A DNA stretch of 64,000 bases. Source: Rhizomys pruinosus (Eukaryota > Chordata > Mammalia > Rodentia > Spalacidae). The stretch spans positions 1,961,147-2,025,146 of the forward strand of contig VZQC01009601.1 of the NCBI GenBank assembly GCA_009823505.1, read 5' to 3'. Each line of letters starts with the position of its first letter. The first letter of the stretch is position 1. The position numbers and the translations under genes are program-made. The notes beneath the pieces were generated by a model, which worked only from the letters and a program-made list of their open reading frames with translations, searched no databases and was not told the DNA's origin. Shown here one piece after another: positions 49,901 through 62,803 of the stretch.

Positions 49901-52900
49901 TATGGAAATTGTCTAAATATCAAAGGGACAATAGCTAACTTCAGACTCTACCAAAAACTTTCAAGAACTGACCAAAAACAGAAATATTTGAACATTAATA
50001 AATTTGTACTCCAAGAGAATACCACCAAATTAAGTGATGACAGAACTGCAGCTCCTACTTCAAAGAAAAAAGTCCCAGCATCCAGGTAAATGGATTCATG
50101 TTACACTTTGAGGGAAGACAGAAAGATATGGGTTTTCATATGAATAGGGGAAAGAAAATAAGAAAATACACTGAAATGTTAACAGCTGTAGATTTTAGTT
50201 TCTTAATCTCTAAAATTTATCAAATCCTTATAAAAAGAGATGACTTAGCAGTTAAGAGCACTGGCTGCTCTTGCAGAGGATCTGGGTTTGATTCCCAGCA
50301 CCCACATGCCGGCTAACAACCACAGGAAACCCCAGTTCCAAGGGATCCAAGTCCCTCCCCTGACCTCCATGGGCACTGCATGACACAGCTACATTTACAT
50401 GCATGCAAGCAATACACTCATACACATAAAATTTTAAAAAAGTAAAAAAAAAAAAACATTAAAACATCAAATATGTGTGGGTGTAATCAAGTATGTATGG
50501 GTGGTTTGTATGTGTATACACATATCCCATCCCACTTAATTTTCTGTCAGAGAAAACAAGTAAGCAGTATTATTTATCAGTCTACCAGCCAACCTCTAAA
50601 AAAATGACCAACTATTCTGCTATCAAACCAAAGCTATAATATTCCAGAATAGAAATTTACACTTACCAGGATACAGTGTAAATTCGTTAAGTTCACAACT
50701 TCACAGACAGTTTTTATTCTATCTATTAATCTTGAGAAATAGTTGACCATTTCTTCTCTTTTAATTATTTTTGCATACCGAGGGAAAGTGGGTGGAAGTA
50801 GCCTCTGGTTCACAAGGGGCTCAAAACCCATCATAATTGGATGGTCTAAAAAAAGAGAAAGGGAGAATAACATTTTCAATGTGTCTCTAAATTTGAAAAT
50901 GAAAATACTATTAGACATATGTTCTAGTTTGTCTTCCATTGCTGTGACAAAACACTCTGACCGACACCAACTTGGGGAGGAAAGGGTTTATTCAGCTTAC
51001 ATCTCCTGGGTCAAAGTTCATCACTCAGGGAGCCCAAGGCAGGAACTCAGGGCAGGAACCTGGAGGCAGGAGCTGAAGCACAGGCCATAGAGGAATGTTG
51101 TTCACTGGCTTGCTCCCCTGGCTCATGCCCAGCCTGCCTTCTTATATGGTACACAACAACCTGCCCAGGGTGGCACCACTAATTGTGGGCTGGGCCCTCC
51201 CACACTGCTCGACCATCAAGACAATACTCCACAGATGTGGCCACAGGCCAATCCAATGGAGCCAATTCCCCAATTGAGGCTCCCTCAACCCAGGTGTGTC
51301 AGTTGACACTAAAGCTATCCAGCACAACATAAAAAGGAAAACTCCAATTTCTAAGGCATTTCCAAATTCTAATTTTAAAAGACAATAAACTTTTTAATTT
51401 ACAATTTTAGGTAATCACAAATGTTAATGAGATTTAATATCTTCAAAATTGTAGTTCCTAGTTACATGGTGTAACTGTGGTCAGGGAGGGGGATTTCTGC
51501 CTCAAAATGAACTCCAAGTTAAGAAGACGATGATATAGTCAATACGATTTCTCTAAACAAGAAATGCTAGAGCAAACCAAGAGATTGTAAAGACAGCCAA
51601 AATGGGAACTCAAATTACATAGGCTTCTTTTCCCCTCAATTATGGACCAAGACAATATTCAATTTTAGCCATGTAATAATCCAGAAAAAGAAAGCAGCTA
51701 CCAGTGAGTCATGAACATGCTTGGCAATGAGCTGTAATTATAGAAATTCATAACATATCAAAGAAAATATTGTAAGAAACCAAAGGGTTTCTGTCCCCTT
51801 TTCTGCTCATGGGTGATCTTATTAGATACCTATTAGCAGGTTTAAAGGACATTGTGCCTGGACTTGTCTCTTTTAGGGTCAGCAGCCTGCAGATCAAAAG
51901 ACTGGTGCAAATGGGGTTTTTTAACTGTTTTTTTTTTTTTTTTCCTATTTTGAGACAGAGTCACCTACAGAGTCCAGCTGCCCTGGAACTCATAGAGATC
52001 CACCTGCGCTGCCTCCCAAGTACTGGAATTAAAGCCATGTGCCACCATACCAGGTCTCAGCAGGGTTTCTATACTAGTCAGGAGGAGCTAAGTCATACTT
52101 CTCATTCTGTAAGGAGACCCAAAATCATGAACTGTCAAGAGGGCTGTTAACGAATAACTAGCTAAATCTAATTCCAAGTGGAGTAAACCTCATAAAATAG
52201 CAGGAGACTAGATACATCACTGAGCCCGCTCCTATAAGAATCAGTCCAAACATAATTACTGATGACTGGGATTAAACAGCATCCCTAAAGTTGCTTGTTC
52301 TACAGATTATAGAAAACAGTTTAAAGCCTGAGGAAGATGACAATGATCACCTGGCCACTGACTGTTTTCAAAACTTTAGACTGTGAACTCTGCTCTGCTT
52401 TGCAGTACGACAGTCCTACTCTTTCATCCTACTCCCTGACTCATCTGAATTCTTTCAACAGAGATGATCAAGCACAAGGTGAGACAGACTTAGAAGGTTC
52501 CAGACCAGAATTCCAGTGACAAAGCTCCAGACCAAGTCTTTTGCAATGTGGAAGTCTAATATGAGGACCGACAGCCCAAAAGAAACAATTAAAAATTTTA
52601 GATTCAGCCGGGCGTGGTGGCGCACGCCTTTAATCCTAGCACTTGGGAGGCAGAGGCAGGTGGATCTCTGTGAGTTCAAGGCCCGCCTGGTCTACAAAGT
52701 GAGCTCCAGGCCAGCTGGGACTAAAGGGAGACCCTGTCTCAAAAAGACAAAAAAATAAAATAAAATAAAGTAAAAATAATTTTAGATTCAAAGTGTACTG
52801 GTCAAAAAACAGGCTCAATCTAAAAATAGTTTCAGATGTTAGACAAAATTAAAGCCAAATGATTACATTATTAAGAATAAAAATAGGGCTGACACAGTCT

Positions 52901-55900
52901 AATACTCCTCCTGAGGAAAACATTATAACTTCTTTAGGACCATGCACCTTCGGTGATGATCCCCAGGTCTTGGCCTTCTTCCTCTTCATCATATTAAGTT
53001 ACTTATTTTTCTTCACCATTGAAGTTACTTATTTTTATATAAATTCTGATATAACTGATGATTCTCAGGTTAAAAGCCTTAGCTCACAATCTTTCTTCTT
53101 GCCTATAAATTAATGATTTGGAATTACTCAATGGACATTTCCACTTTGGTATCCTGTATCATCTCAAAAGCCACATGTTCAAACACTGTATCTTCCTCCT
53201 ATTACCTCACCTTATATTCCCTATCTCATAAAATAATAAATTATCTTAAAAAGCTGAAGGTAGCAATTTTGTCTCTCAGTGCTTCAAATACTTACAGTTA
53301 ATAACTGTTGAGAATTCTAATTCCTAATGTCTAGTGAATGAACCTGTTCTCTTCACTGACATGGGTGACTACCCCTTCATTAAATTAATCCTATACACTG
53401 CTATCTCAATTTTGTTCTCTAAAATACAGCCTGACTTGCACTCTGATCCCCAACATCTTGTTCATGCCCCTTTCTACTCATAGATTTCCTGCTGCTACTA
53501 CTACAGAAACACTTGCTCAACTATAGGTTCTATTAGAGCTACTTGGAAAAATCTATCCACTGTAGGTAATCACAAACACACAAATTCCATTCTGACTAGA
53601 TTCAATGGTATTCTTTACCATTCCACGGGGGAGGAGGAGAAGGGGCTTGGCTGGCACTTAAAATTTATTTATACATTCCATTATCTCATAAAAATGTCTG
53701 CTCTTTAGTTTTTCAAAGCTGAGAACTAGGAATGGTAGCTTAGTTGTAGAGTGTTTTACTTGGAACACATGAGGCCCTTAGTCCATCCCCAACACCAAAA
53801 AACAAAAACAAACATTTTCAAAGCTGGACACACCTGCAATCCTAGCATTTGCAAAACCGAGGCAGAAGAAATTAAGTCCAAGATCAGCCTTCACTACAAA
53901 GTAAGACCCTGTTACACACATTTCTCTCATTTGAACTAGTTATAAGCTCTCACTGAGTAAATTTAACAAAATCTTTAACACCTGCTCATTTGATATCTGT
54001 ATTTGAGTCATGATTTTACTTTCTGGTGAAAATCATTTAACACTGTCTATTCCTTAACAGCCTAAACTGTAAGCATAATGACTCACAAATATGTTCTATT
54101 ATGCTTTTTATTTTTCCATAATCTTCTCAACTATCTGTAAAACTGCCCCTATTTTCAGCCTGCTAGTGAATGCTTTCTCCTCCTGAGTCTACCTATGTAT
54201 TCTGTTGGGAATTATATCATTTGTCTCTATCCCCAATTCCCAGCTCTTTTGAAAGGAATTGTTTTGTATGTTAAACATCTAAATATTTGACTCACAAGAG
54301 GCACTGAGCTTGAGTGACAAGATATGTCACATGCTCACAGTAAAATGAAAGGCTGATATCATTACAAGCATATTTATTTATTTATTTGTTTGTTTATTTA
54401 TTTATTTACTTATTTATTTGAGGCTGGGTCTCCCTTTAGTCCCAGCTGGCCTAGACCTTGCTATATAGACCAGGCTGGCCTTGAACTCACAAATATCCAC
54501 CTGCCTCTGCCTCCGTGCTCTGGGATTAAAGGTGTGCACCACCATGCCCAGCATAAAGAAGGTCTCAGCCACCATGTGAGTGCTAGGAATCAAACCCAGG
54601 TCCTCTGCAAAAGCAGTCAGTGCTCTTAACTGCTGAGCTATCCCTCCAGCCTGAATTTCGATTTTTTTTTTTTTTGGTCTTTTCGAGACAGGTCTCCCTG
54701 TCTCCCCAGCTGTCCTGGAACTCACTCTGTAGACCAGGCTGGCCTTGAACTCACAAAGATCTGCCTGTCTCTGTCTCCCAAGTGCTAGGATTAAAGGTGT
54801 GTGCTACCACGCCTGGCCCGAATTTCAATTTTTTACACATCATTTAGAACTACTACATTAAAAGCAGCAGTGCAGTGCTGTAAGCTTCTTTACTGTACCA
54901 GTGTGAGTGTACCTGGGCTGAGTAACAAATGCACAGAATCCAGACACTTAAGATTTATCTTCGTGCACTCTCAAAGCTTTGAAACGTAAATGTAAAAGTC
55001 CCAATAGCTGATAAGGACCTTTTCAAAATGGTAAGATACAGATTAACATATAAAAATCAAAAGCCTTCCCCTATACTACTAACAAACATAATGAGAAAGA
55101 AATCCAGAGATAGCTCCATCAGTAAAGTACTTGACATGCAAGCATGATGACCTGAGTTTGACAGTCAATGCTCATGTAAAAAGCCAGGTCCAACAGAGCA
55201 TGCCTATAATCTTAGCAATGGGAAGATAGACCTAGGAGGATTCCTAGAGCTTACTAGCCAACCAGACTAGCCTACCAGTGAGTGCCAGCTTCAGCGAGAC
55301 CCTTTTTCTGAAAATAAAAATAAGGAAAAAAGGTAGAGAAGTGACTGGAGGAAGCACCCTCTGGCCTCCATATGCACATATACATGCCTATATACACACA
55401 TGCACATATGTGCATAAATACCTATACACACACACAGAAATTTAGAGTCCTATTTACAATTGCCTGAAAAAACCCCCACAAATATTAGAATAAAATTAAG
55501 AAAATGAAAACTTTATACTGACAACACTGCAGAAATTGAAGACAGTTCTAGAAGATGAAAAGTCCTCCCATGTTCAAAGATTGGAAGAATCAATACTATG
55601 AAAATGACTACACTTCCAAAAGCAGTCCTCATAAAAATTCCAAGGCCACTCTTCACAGGAATTTTTCTTCATTTAGAAGCACAAAATACCCAGACTGCCA
55701 AATCAATCCTAATAAAAATAGGAGGTATCTCCATTCCTGATTTCAAGTTATACATCAGAACCATAGTAATGAGAACAGTATAGTACTGGCATAATGAAAA
55801 CAGACACGTAGATCAATGAAACAGAACAGAAGACCCAGGGCTGGGGAAATAGCTCAATAAGTCAGGTGCTTACTTGTAAGCATGAAGGTCGGAGTTTGAT

Positions 55901-57223
55901 CCCCTGAACCCATCTATAAGCATGGGATAGGCAAGGGAGGACAGAAATGTGGGTATTATTAGGTGTTTAAATTTTCAAATAATTTTCCATTATGCACACC
56001 TTTCAACTGTCTTTCATTTCCCCTTAGCCCAAAATCTTTGTTACTCCCAAGAATAAACTGACTAGTTTCTGAGTTGAAGAATTTCACTTAGCACACACCT
56101 TTAATCTCAGCACTCAGGAGGCAGAGGCAGACAGATCTCGGAGAGTTGAAGGCCAGCCTGGTCTACATAGTGAGTGAACTCAGCTGGGAGACTGTCTCAA
56201 AAAATTTTTTTTCACTCAGAAACAAGGCATAGAACAATCCCAGCACTAGAGGATGGAGGCAGGAGAGTTACTACCTGGATTACTACATGGCAAAAGTCTG
56301 TCTCAAAAAGGAAAACTAGAGAGGTAGCTTAGTTGGTAATGTGCTTGGAGATCCTGAGTTCAAGCCTCAGAATCCATGTAAGAAGGCCAATGCAGTGGCA
56401 AGCACTTGTAATCCCAGACAGGCAAGGGGATCACTGGAGCACACCAGCCAGGCAGAGACCCGTCTCAAAAGAAGAAAAAAAAAGATGGACGCACCTGAGG
56501 TATGACAACCAAAGTTGTCCTCTAGCCTCTCCAAGTACATACATGCACACCCATACTCCCAATTCTACAGGCACACACAAACATATACAAATAAAAAAAC
56601 AGATTTTCACCATGTTCATAGCTTGTTTTCAGCTAAAGTCTTACCACTTCAAGGTATATGGTATAGTATTAATGGGGCCTTTGAGGATAATCCAGAATGA
56701 TTTGGGCTGCCTTTGACTTTCCTTCTGGGTGGGGACTAAAAGTTCAGATACATAGCCATAACTAAGTCAACATCTTTCCATTTTACAGCATTTAAGTACT
56801 ATTTTTTTCTGTTCCCTATCCCTTCCTTCTGAATTATGTCTATCTTTGTTGTTTCAGGTTGGGGGGGATTTTCTTGGTTTGTTTTTGGGGGGAGGAAGTC
56901 TTACTGCCTGAGCCTCCTGAGTGCAAGGATTGCCTTTTTTTTTTTTTTTGATCACTTCATTGTTTCCTTTGGGAGGGGGGCCGTCAGATTATAAGTGTAT
57001 ATGTTTGATCTTCCAAACATTATTTTCCTTTCACTCTTTTCAATGTCTGTGGCAATTTCCACTAATAATCAACTTCAACTAAACATCTTTTTGTTTTATA
57101 CTTATTTAGAATGTGTGAATGCACATGAGTCTGTGTGTTTTCTGATAAATGACCTCAGGTCTTTAGGCTTGGTAGCAAGCACCCTTACCTGCTGAGCTAC
57201 CTCAGTGGTCCAGACATGTTTTG

Positions 57224-57273
<50 letters not shown>

Positions 57274-60200
57274 ACGCACACACACACATTTGGTCTTTTT
57301 TTTTTTAATTTATTTATGTGTATGAGTGCAATGTCTGCATGTAGGTTGGTGCATCTGTGTTATGCAATGCTTCAGAGGTCAGAAGAGGGTGTCGGATTCC
57401 CCTGGAACTGGAGTTAAAGATGGTTCTCAGCTGCCATGTGGATGCTGGGGATTGAACCTGGATCCTCTAAAAGAGTAGTCACAACTGCTAGGCCGTCTCT
57501 CCAGCCCATAGTTGGTCTTTTTTAGAGACAGGGTCTCCCTTTAGTCCCAGCTGGCCTGGAGCTCACTCTGTAGACCAGCTTGGCCTTGAACTCACGGAGA
57601 TCTGCCTGCCTCTGTCTCCCCAGAGCTGGGATTAAAGGCGAGGGCCACCACACCCCGCAATATCAATATGATATATAAATATATATATATATATATAATA
57701 TATATATATATGTATATTTAATTACAAGTCTTGCAAATTTGAAATTTGTGTCAGATTTTTAAAACATGTTCCAAAAATACTTCCAATATAAGGCAACAAA
57801 AACGTAAATGTTTCCATTTTTATTAGCATTCTTGAACATGCTTACAATCTAAAGAGTAAATTAAATAAGATCTACCTCATAGTGATGGTTCATGTTCACT
57901 GTCACTTACTAGATAAAATCACTTAGGAGGCTGAGACCTAGTAGTCAGGCCTTTATTCCTAGCACTCANTATATATATATATGTATATTTTAATTACAAG
58001 TTCTTGCAAAAATTTGTGTCAGATTTTTAAAACATGTTCCAAAAATACTTCCAATATAAGGCAACAAAAACGTAAATGTTTCCATTTTTATTAGCATTCT
58101 TGAACATGCTTACAATCTAAAGAGTAAATTAAATAAGATCTACCTCATAGTGATGGTTCATGTTCACTGTCAACTTACTAGATTAAAATCACTTAGGAGG
58201 CTGAGCCTAGTAGTGCAGGCCTTTAATCCTAGCACTCAGGAGGGAGAAGCAGGGAGACTGTCTCAAAAAGACCCCCCAAAAATAAAATCACTTAGGAGAC
58301 ACACCTTGGTATGTATCTCAGGGTGTCTCCAGAGAGACTTAACTGAGAAGGGAAAACCAACACTGAAAATGAAGGGTGCCCCCCCATGTCCTGGGATCCC
58401 AGACTGAAAAGGCAAAAAGGATAATGGAGCTGGGTACCAACAGCCATCCTTCTCTGCTTCCTGACTGCGGACACAGTGAGACCAGGTGCCTCATGACCCT
58501 GACTTCATGCCTTCTTTCCCATGACAATGAAATGTATGTGTGTGTCTGTGTGTGTATCTCCCTTTTTAAACCACCAGCCAAAGTAAAACTTTCTTCCCTC
58601 AGTTGTTTCTGTCAGGTATTTTGGCACAGCAATAAGAAAAATAACTAATATAACTATAGATAACTATGAGAAAACATGAAAAAATGTACTTTTTTATATC
58701 CTGATAAATGAAATCTGGAAAGTCTTATTTTTTGGTTTTGTTTCTTAACTTCCACTGAAAGCTCTTCCTTGGAGAGAAGCTCAATCAAAAGCTCTGGGTG
58801 ACTGCCCTACCTTCTCCAATCAATTACCTTTGCTGTCTCCATCAGGCTATTCCAGGCATCTCTGCTGCATGTCTGAAACTCTTGATTTGAAGTTTTACTA
58901 TCTATCTGGTGCTTCTCTCTCTCTCTGCTACTTGCTATATTCATTTGCATCTGTTTGTTATAATAAACTCATTCAAAAGTGAAAGTAGTATACCAGATCA
59001 TTCTCTAGACCATACAGAACATAGAGCTGTCTCACTACATAGCCCACACTGGACCAAATTCACAATTTTCCTGCCATAGTTTGCCCATAGTTTTCCCAGC
59101 TATGAACCTAGAAAGTGTAGTTACTACAGGGGATAATCTGAATGTTAAAGGACAGGCTAGAATTTCAGACATATAAAAAGAAGTATAAGTGTAAATTCAA
59201 GACAGCATAAGCAAAGACAAAGAATAGTACCTGTTCCCCTGGGATCTCTCTCCTTTGTTCATTCACTAAAGACACGACCCAAGTTTCTGAGTCCAGCAAG
59301 CCCTGAGTAGTGACATCAGTACTTTTAGTCTCAATACATAATATAAGTGACTCTAAAATCCATTTTTCCATCCATTTTCCAGAGTCAAATATTAACTTTA
59401 CTAATAGAGTCCTCCTTTTGCTAAAAAAATAAAAGAGGCTCCTAACCCTAACCCCAATCATTATGTGAGCTGTAATCCTTATCTACATCTGCTTTCTGCA
59501 TGTTCATTATTAATATTCATTAAACAAACCCACCAGCAAGTAATATTTAGAAAAAGTTTGATTCTCTTCCTTAACTTTCCTACTCAATATATACCTTTCT
59601 AGTGAGAAGCTAAAATGAATCGTCTGTGATTTCATGCTGTAAATGGTCATTTCGTCAGTAGCTACAGTTTTAGGAATACTAGGCAGGAACTAAAATAAGA
59701 AATTGGAGATCAGAATTAATGCACACTATTTTTCTTTCTCATGATTCTTCTTAGAATCCACCTTAAGAAGGAATTAACTGTGGCTGGAGAGATGACTCAG
59801 CAGTTAAGAGCACTGGCTGCTCTGCCAGAAGACCTAAGCTTGGTTCCCAGCACCAACATAGCAGTCATTCCAGCTCCAGAGAATCTGACACCTTCTTCTG
59901 ACTTCTGTCAGTATTATGGGACAGGGGTACACTGATATACATGGAGGGAAAACATACACATATAAAATAAAATCAATAATTTAATTTTTTTAAAAAGCAT
60001 TAATTGGGGCTAGAGAGATGATGGCTAGTGGTTAAGAACACTGGGTACTCTTACAGAGGACGCAGCACCACATGGTGGCTAATAACTGTCTATAATTCCA
60101 ATTACAGGGGATCCTGTAGGTGTGCCTGAGCTTGGGCACATGTTTTCTAACACTTCAGCCAGCATGTTTTGTTTTAGGGTCCCAAGCCAAATCATAGGCC

Positions 60201-62767
60201 CCCTCTGGTTACAAGCCGTGATCTGGGAAGACATGTGAGAGTGCAAAACGCCTGGCTGGAATTAGCCTCTAGGAGGTGCTGTTATGCTGCCCACCCCAAG
60301 CCTATATAGCTGGTCACCCTGAAATAGTATAGAATTTCCTTCAAGCTTTGCCACCTGACTGAGATCAGTGGTTACTGTATGCATGCTTTCCTTAACTAGA
60401 TTGATCATGGAAATGTTCATCTTTCACCTAGCTTTTTATCTTGTCTGGTCATGGGGCTGGATCCCACAACCAGTTGGGTAGTCTCGAAGGTCAACAATCT
60501 CTGCTCACGGGTTCATCCAGTGCGGCTGAGGAGAGAGACCGTCAGCTTTGTGGGTGTGTGTTGTGCGGCCATCACCCTAGACACGGGTCAGGCTGTGAGG
60601 TCATCAACCTTATGCTGGCCAGAAGGCCAGCAGCTTTCTGGACATCTAGCACTTACAACAGCAGGAACTTATGATATCTACCCCGAATCGAAAGCCCTCT
60701 TACAGCCTCTACAAGCACTGCATGTAGGTGGTACAGTTACTGCATGGAGGCAAAATACTCATACACAGAAAATAAGAACAAATAAATTTAAAATTTTAAG
60801 GAATTAATTTTTCAATATCACTTGATATTTGAGATTAATTACAGTTAAGCCAGCTGATAACAAGGACAGGGTTAGTATTCCTCAAATTTAAATTTTCACT
60901 TGTTATATCTGAAGACTACATTTAAGAAAAAGTCACTGGGCATGGTGGCGTATGCCTTTAATCCCAGCACTCTGGAGGCAGAGACTATCAGATCTCTGTG
61001 AGTTCAAGGCCAGGCTGATCTACATAGTGAGTTCCAGGATAGCTGGTGCTGCAGGAGACCCTGTCTCAAAAGACAAAGAAAGACGGAAGGAAGGAAGGAA
61101 GGAAGGAAGGAAGGAAGGAAGGAAGGAAGGAAGGAAGGAAGGAAAAATTCTATGCGAGACAAGTCTTTGTGACTTCCCTCCCTTGCTTTAACAATGGAAA
61201 GTAAAGCCCAGTGAAATGAGATGACTTGGCTAAGGTCAGACAGAGACTTTAGGCATTGTGTATCTTCTCTTCCTAAAGCCCCAAACTTCAGACATGCCAT
61301 GTCTACACTACTTAGAAAGACTTGATAATGATAAAGCACAGCGCATGTCTTTCACAAAACAATATCCTGCTACCACCTGCACCTGTCACCTCTGAAACTC
61401 AAGGAAGCACCTCATAGATACTATGAGCATTAGAATTCCATTGTCTTATTTTACTTTTGCCTGATATTTAAAAAAAAATGTTGAGATGCAATTCATATAG
61501 CATATAATTTACCCACTTAACAGATATTTCAATAATTTTTAGTGTGTTCACATATATGTATAATCATTAACATAGTTAATTTTAAGTCTTGATTTTTCAT
61601 TTTGCAGTACGGAGGTTCAATCCTAGAAGCTTGGTCATAATAAGAAAGTGTTCTACCATTGATCTGCTTCTCCAGACCCTAAGGCATTTTTATCATCCCA
61701 AAGTGATACCTCCCAAACCTTCCCCTAGACCTCTGCATGCACTAATCGGCTTCCTATCCAGGGTAGATTTCTATATTCTGGACATTCATGTGAGTAGAAT
61801 CTTTTGCTATGAGCATCTTTCACGTAATAGCAATTTCAAGGTTTAAGTCACTAATTGTAAGCAGACAGACTGCTTGCAACAATCCTCTGCAAACAACTCC
61901 TCTACAAACAAATCTTTTCAATTCATGGCTCCTTCCAAGAAGCCACTTCAGAGATCAGAGCTAGACATTTGTTGAGACTCCAGGGTGACTCTTTCCAGCT
62001 GTCCTGCTTTCCAAGTACTCCGGCAAAAATCTATCAATCTACAAGAGGGCTTCAAAGATCCGTCAATCTCCCAATTGCCTTTTACCAAAAACCCTGCTCT
62101 CCCAAGTGCACTTCTAGTCTTAAACTCCTCACTCCACTACAACTGAAGTTAGCTCTTTCAGAGGAAAGTACCAGCAGTCTGACACCCTGTATTCCCCATG
62201 GCAAAAATCTCTCAGCCAGAACTCTAGGTCTAGTTGTTGGTCCAATGGAAGTTTCTCTCTGAGTCTTCTACTCTGGGAGCTGAGTGCTGAGTAGAGGGAA
62301 GTAATGCCAGAGATCTCCTTGGCCAGACTCTCCTGGCATGGAACAGTGTCCTATGAACTAGGGCACAAATTATTAAGGTATCATTACTCTTAGATCATGC
62401 CAAGGTAAAATCTGATAAAATACGGTTGTTCCACTTCTTAACTCCAGTCATCCAGACAACCTCAAAAATAAAAAGTCAGCAGTCTAAGAAATACTAAAGT
62501 CTTGCTCTTTCAATTGGCAGCTGGAGAGAGGAAAACTTGGAAGGAATCATTGAGATTCTAAACAAAGCCAATACAAATCCAAGACCCAAAGCTATAGACA
62601 ACATATCTCTACTGAACATTTCCAATGTACATNGCGTAATTACATACATGCAGACCCCCCCCCCCGCACTCAATAATTCAAAGCCAACCTCCCCTAAATA
62701 AATGAAATCCAGGAAAGCTGGAGCTTAAGGGAAAGACTCTCTCAAAAAAAAAAAAAAAAATCAAAAA

Positions 62768-62803
<36 letters not shown>

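Noticed and set aside
2200..58000. Recurring short frames such as [22 protein letters not shown]
   Set aside because: They are all readings of B2 SINEs on one strand, and the same peptide appears wherever a B2 lies.
59220..59430. Minus-strand frame with AG/GT-like ends, a possible extra NAA35 exon
   Set aside because: Exons 63335-63449 and 50667-50845 join directly in frame (G|AC for Asp), and the frame's residues do not resemble NAA35.
59444..59458. Telomere-like cctaaccctaacccc
   Set aside because: Only about two units, expected by chance in 64 kb.
61969..62262. 97-codon plus-strand frame in a NAA35 intron
   Set aside because: No recognisable domain, no conserved flank and a length consistent with chance.
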